Of a stretch of 33,176 bases of DNA, positions 31,749-33,176 are shown one piece after another (positions within the stretch are counted from its first letter, which is position 1; each line of letters opens with the position of its first letter). Location of the stretch: positions 1 through 33,176 of the forward strand of contig NZ_WMLF01000010.1 of NCBI RefSeq assembly GCF_014156695.1, read 5' to 3'. Both the position numbers and the translations under genes were made by a program. This DNA is from Streptomyces durbertensis (GTDB taxonomy: Bacteria; Actinomycetota; Actinomycetes; Streptomycetales; Streptomycetaceae). The notes under the pieces were generated by a model that was not told where the DNA came from, made no database searches, and was given only the letters and a program-made list of their open reading frames with translations.

Positions 31749-32635
31749 GCCGGCTCCACTCCGGGTCCGGCGGCGGGCCGGAAGGACCCGACCGCGCGAC
31801 GCGACGTGCGGTGAACGGCGAGGACACCGCCAAGGCGTCCGCCGCGGGGATCACCGGGGGTGCTCCGCCCGGCCTCGACGCTCTGCGGGTGGCGATGCCG
31901 GCGGACCTGGCGATCCGGATCATGCAGCGCGCCGGGGTCGCCGACCGGGAGTACGACCGTTACGCCACCGTCGACGGCCCGGTCACCAGGCTGTTCGTCG
32001 CCTACGGTCGGGGGGCGGTCACCGGCTCCGCGCCGGTCGAGTGGTACGCCGGGCCGGATGCGTTCGAGGAGGCGCATCTGCACCGCACCGGCCGGAGCGC
32101 GTTGCCCACCGCGAAGCCGCTGCCCGGTGTCGTCGGGGCGCTGCGCACCGGTCGCGACCGGACGCTGCGGTACGACTACGGCGGCCTGCCGGAGGCACAG
32201 CGCCGGGTTCTGGAGGCGGTGCGGGCCATCCCGCGCGGCCAGCTGCGGCCCGTGGGCTGGCTGGGCCGGGAGGCCGGGCTGCCGGAAGCCACTGCGGCGG
32301 AGGTGCTGGCGGCGGTGCGGGCCAGCCCTGCCCCGGTGCTGATCCCGGTCCACCGGGTCGGCGACGAGACCGGCCGGCCGGTGGACTGCGGGCTGCCGCC
32401 GGATCTGGTGGGCCGGCTGCGCGCGCACGAGGGCGTCGACGAGGACCGTCTCACGCGGTTCTCGGCTGACGGCACCCGCTATCTGGGTAGCGACACCACG
32501 CGGATCTTCTGCTATCCGACGTGCGCGCACGCCCGCCGTATCACCGACCGGCACCGGGTGCCCTTCGGTTCGGTGGACGCGGCGCGGGTGGCCGGGTACC
32601 GCCCCTGTCGGAGCTGCCGCCCGGTGGTGGTGTGA
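31745..32635 (+). CDS. MGMT-like protein with C-terminal Ada zinc domain; methyl-acceptor Cys replaced
   Basis: A 296-residue protein with a low-complexity N-terminus (1-45), an MGMT N-terminal-like region (about 50-145) and the MGMT DNA-binding domain (about 147-212: AQRRVLEAVRAIPRGQL to VLIPVHRVGDETG). The active-site PCHR is PVHR at 201-204 (codon GTC), so O6-alkylguanine transfer by that domain is not expected. The C-terminal 50 residues are an Ada-type zinc domain: Cys256, Cys260, Cys288 and Cys291 (FCYPTC, RPCRSC). In Ada such a domain repairs methylphosphotriesters and becomes an activator. Here the domain order is reversed compared with Ada. It is translationally coupled to the ECF sigma factor. 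Confidence 0.85.
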   Translation: MSRLHSGSGGGPEGPDRATRRAVNGEDTAKASAAGITGGAPPGLDALRVAMPADLAIRIMQRAGVADREYDRYATVDGPVTRLFVAYGRGAVTGSAPVEWYAGPDAFEEAHLHRTGRSALPTAKPLPGVVGALRTGRDRTLRYDYGGLPEAQRRVLEAVRAIPRGQLRPVGWLGREAGLPEATAAEVLAAVRASPAPVLIPVHRVGDETGRPVDCGLPPDLVGRLRAHEGVDEDRLTRFSADGTRYLGSDTTRIFCYPTCAHARRITDRHRVPFGSVDAARVAGYRPCRSCRPVVV

Positions 32636-32758
32636 CCGGCCGGTGGATCCCTCAGCGCCTCGGGCGGGAGGCGGATGCGGGCCGTGTGAGTGGCCCGGTG
32701 CCGTGGCGGGCGGCCGCGGGCGGGCCCGGGAGACCCGCGCGGGCACAAGGCCGTGCAC

Positions 32759-33176
32759 TCACCAGGTGGCCGCTGTCCGCATCAGCAGGGTGAGTGCGAG
32801 TCCCAGCATGACCAGGCCCGCCGCGCCGTTGCCGAGTCGGGCGGCGAGCGGGGTGAACGCCGCCCGGCCGGCCGGCCTGTCTGCAGTCATGATCCGCACG
32901 CCGACCTCGGTGAGCAGCAGCAGCCACAGTGCGCCGATCGTCAGGTAGACAGCTGCAAGCAGGGTCAGGGCGGCGGCCGACGGTTGCGTCGCCGGAAGGA
33001 ACTGCGGGAGGAAGACCGTCAGGAACAGGCCGACCTTCGGGTTTCCGGCGGTGCACAGGAAGCCGAGCAGCAGGTGCCGGGCCGGGCCCCGGGCGTCGGG
33101 CACACCGGGGGCGGACCGGTCGGGGGCGGCCGCGGGGCGCAGGGCCTCCCAAAGGGCGCGCCCGCCGATCACTGTC
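32759..33176 (-). CDS. LysE-family exporter, 5' end outside window
   Basis: The C-terminal ~138 residues of a LysE/RhtB-type membrane protein. The family motif GNPKVGLFLTVFLPQFLP is followed by three hydrophobic segments (AAALTLLAAVYLTIGALWLL, NGAAGLVMLGLALTLLM). The family exports amino acids or related metabolites. The first half lies beyond the window. It converges on the MGMT/Ada gene across about 120 GC-rich bases containing several possible hairpins, none clearly best. Confidence 0.85.
   Translation of the reverse strand, partial: TVIGGRALWEALRPAAAPDRSAPGVPDARGPARHLLLGFLCTAGNPKVGLFLTVFLPQFLPATQPSAAALTLLAAVYLTIGALWLLLLTEVGVRIMTADRPAGRAAFTPLAARLGNGAAGLVMLGLALTLLMRTAATW

Noticed and set aside
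1-33176. CRISPR array, tRNA or rRNA gene
   Set aside because: No regularly spaced short repeats, no recognisable tRNA cloverleaf with CCA-type end and no rRNA-like stretch were noticed on reading; a covariance-model scan was not possible.

Overview
The window looks like a Streptomyces chromosome segment. It is uniformly GC-rich with strongly GC-biased third positions, many GTG and TTG starts, and actinomycete-typical families: a BTAD/SARP regulator, XRE-DUF5753/DUF397 with an ATP-binding partner, DUF6879, an NB-ARC/TPR STAND protein, two ECF sigma factors, and a Lut lactate operon. I saw no rRNA, tRNA or CRISPR array.

Layout. 0.1-2.7 kb: a long-chain acyl-CoA synthetase and a small conserved hypothetical. 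2.9-5.9 kb: an alpha/beta hydrolase divergent from a BTAD regulator, with a palindrome and an 11-bp-period heptamer repeat between them. 5.9-7.3 kb: an ECF sigma factor coupled to a one-TM putative anti-sigma protein. 7.4-10.0 kb: a STAND NTPase coupled to a small helical partner that shares a peptide motif with it. 10.2-11.2 kb: a DUF6879 pair. 11.4-13.7 kb: a UDP-sugar dehydrogenase and a TPR regulator, both missing their 5' ends and joined head to head.

13.9-20.2 kb is a degraded accessory zone. It holds a tightly overlapping operon with Fic, DUF5958 and a SUKH-like gene. The first gene is split by a frameshift and the last by an in-frame TAG. It also holds an integrase N-terminal scrap, a frameshifted transposase remnant, a 1.37-kb unit bounded by ~51-bp inverted repeats carrying one intact cargo gene, a 107-bp duplicate of part of DUF5958, and the tail of a HAD-like gene.

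20.2-25.9 kb is an intact L-lactate module: a GntR/FadR-type regulator divergent from lldP-lutA-lutB-lutC, a clear TTGGTC-T-GACCAA operator, an unannotated 34-codon leader ORF overlapping the permease start, and a long palindromic terminator. 26-27.7 kb is an XRE-DUF5753/DUF397/ATP-binding regulatory trio. 27.8-29.9 kb is a single-gene nuclease-helicase (DUF2075-like) tightly bracketed by direct repeats, a plausible stand-alone defence cassette. 29.96-30.96 kb is a deleted second copy of the 3-6 kb hydrolase/BTAD pair. 31.2-32.6 kb is an ECF sigma factor coupled to an MGMT-like/Ada protein whose methyl-acceptor Cys is Val. The window ends inside a LysE-type exporter.

The best candidates for something undescribed are the direct-repeat-bracketed nuclease-helicase, the STAND pair with its shared peptide, the ECF/PVHR-Ada pair, and the inverted-repeat unit with cargo.
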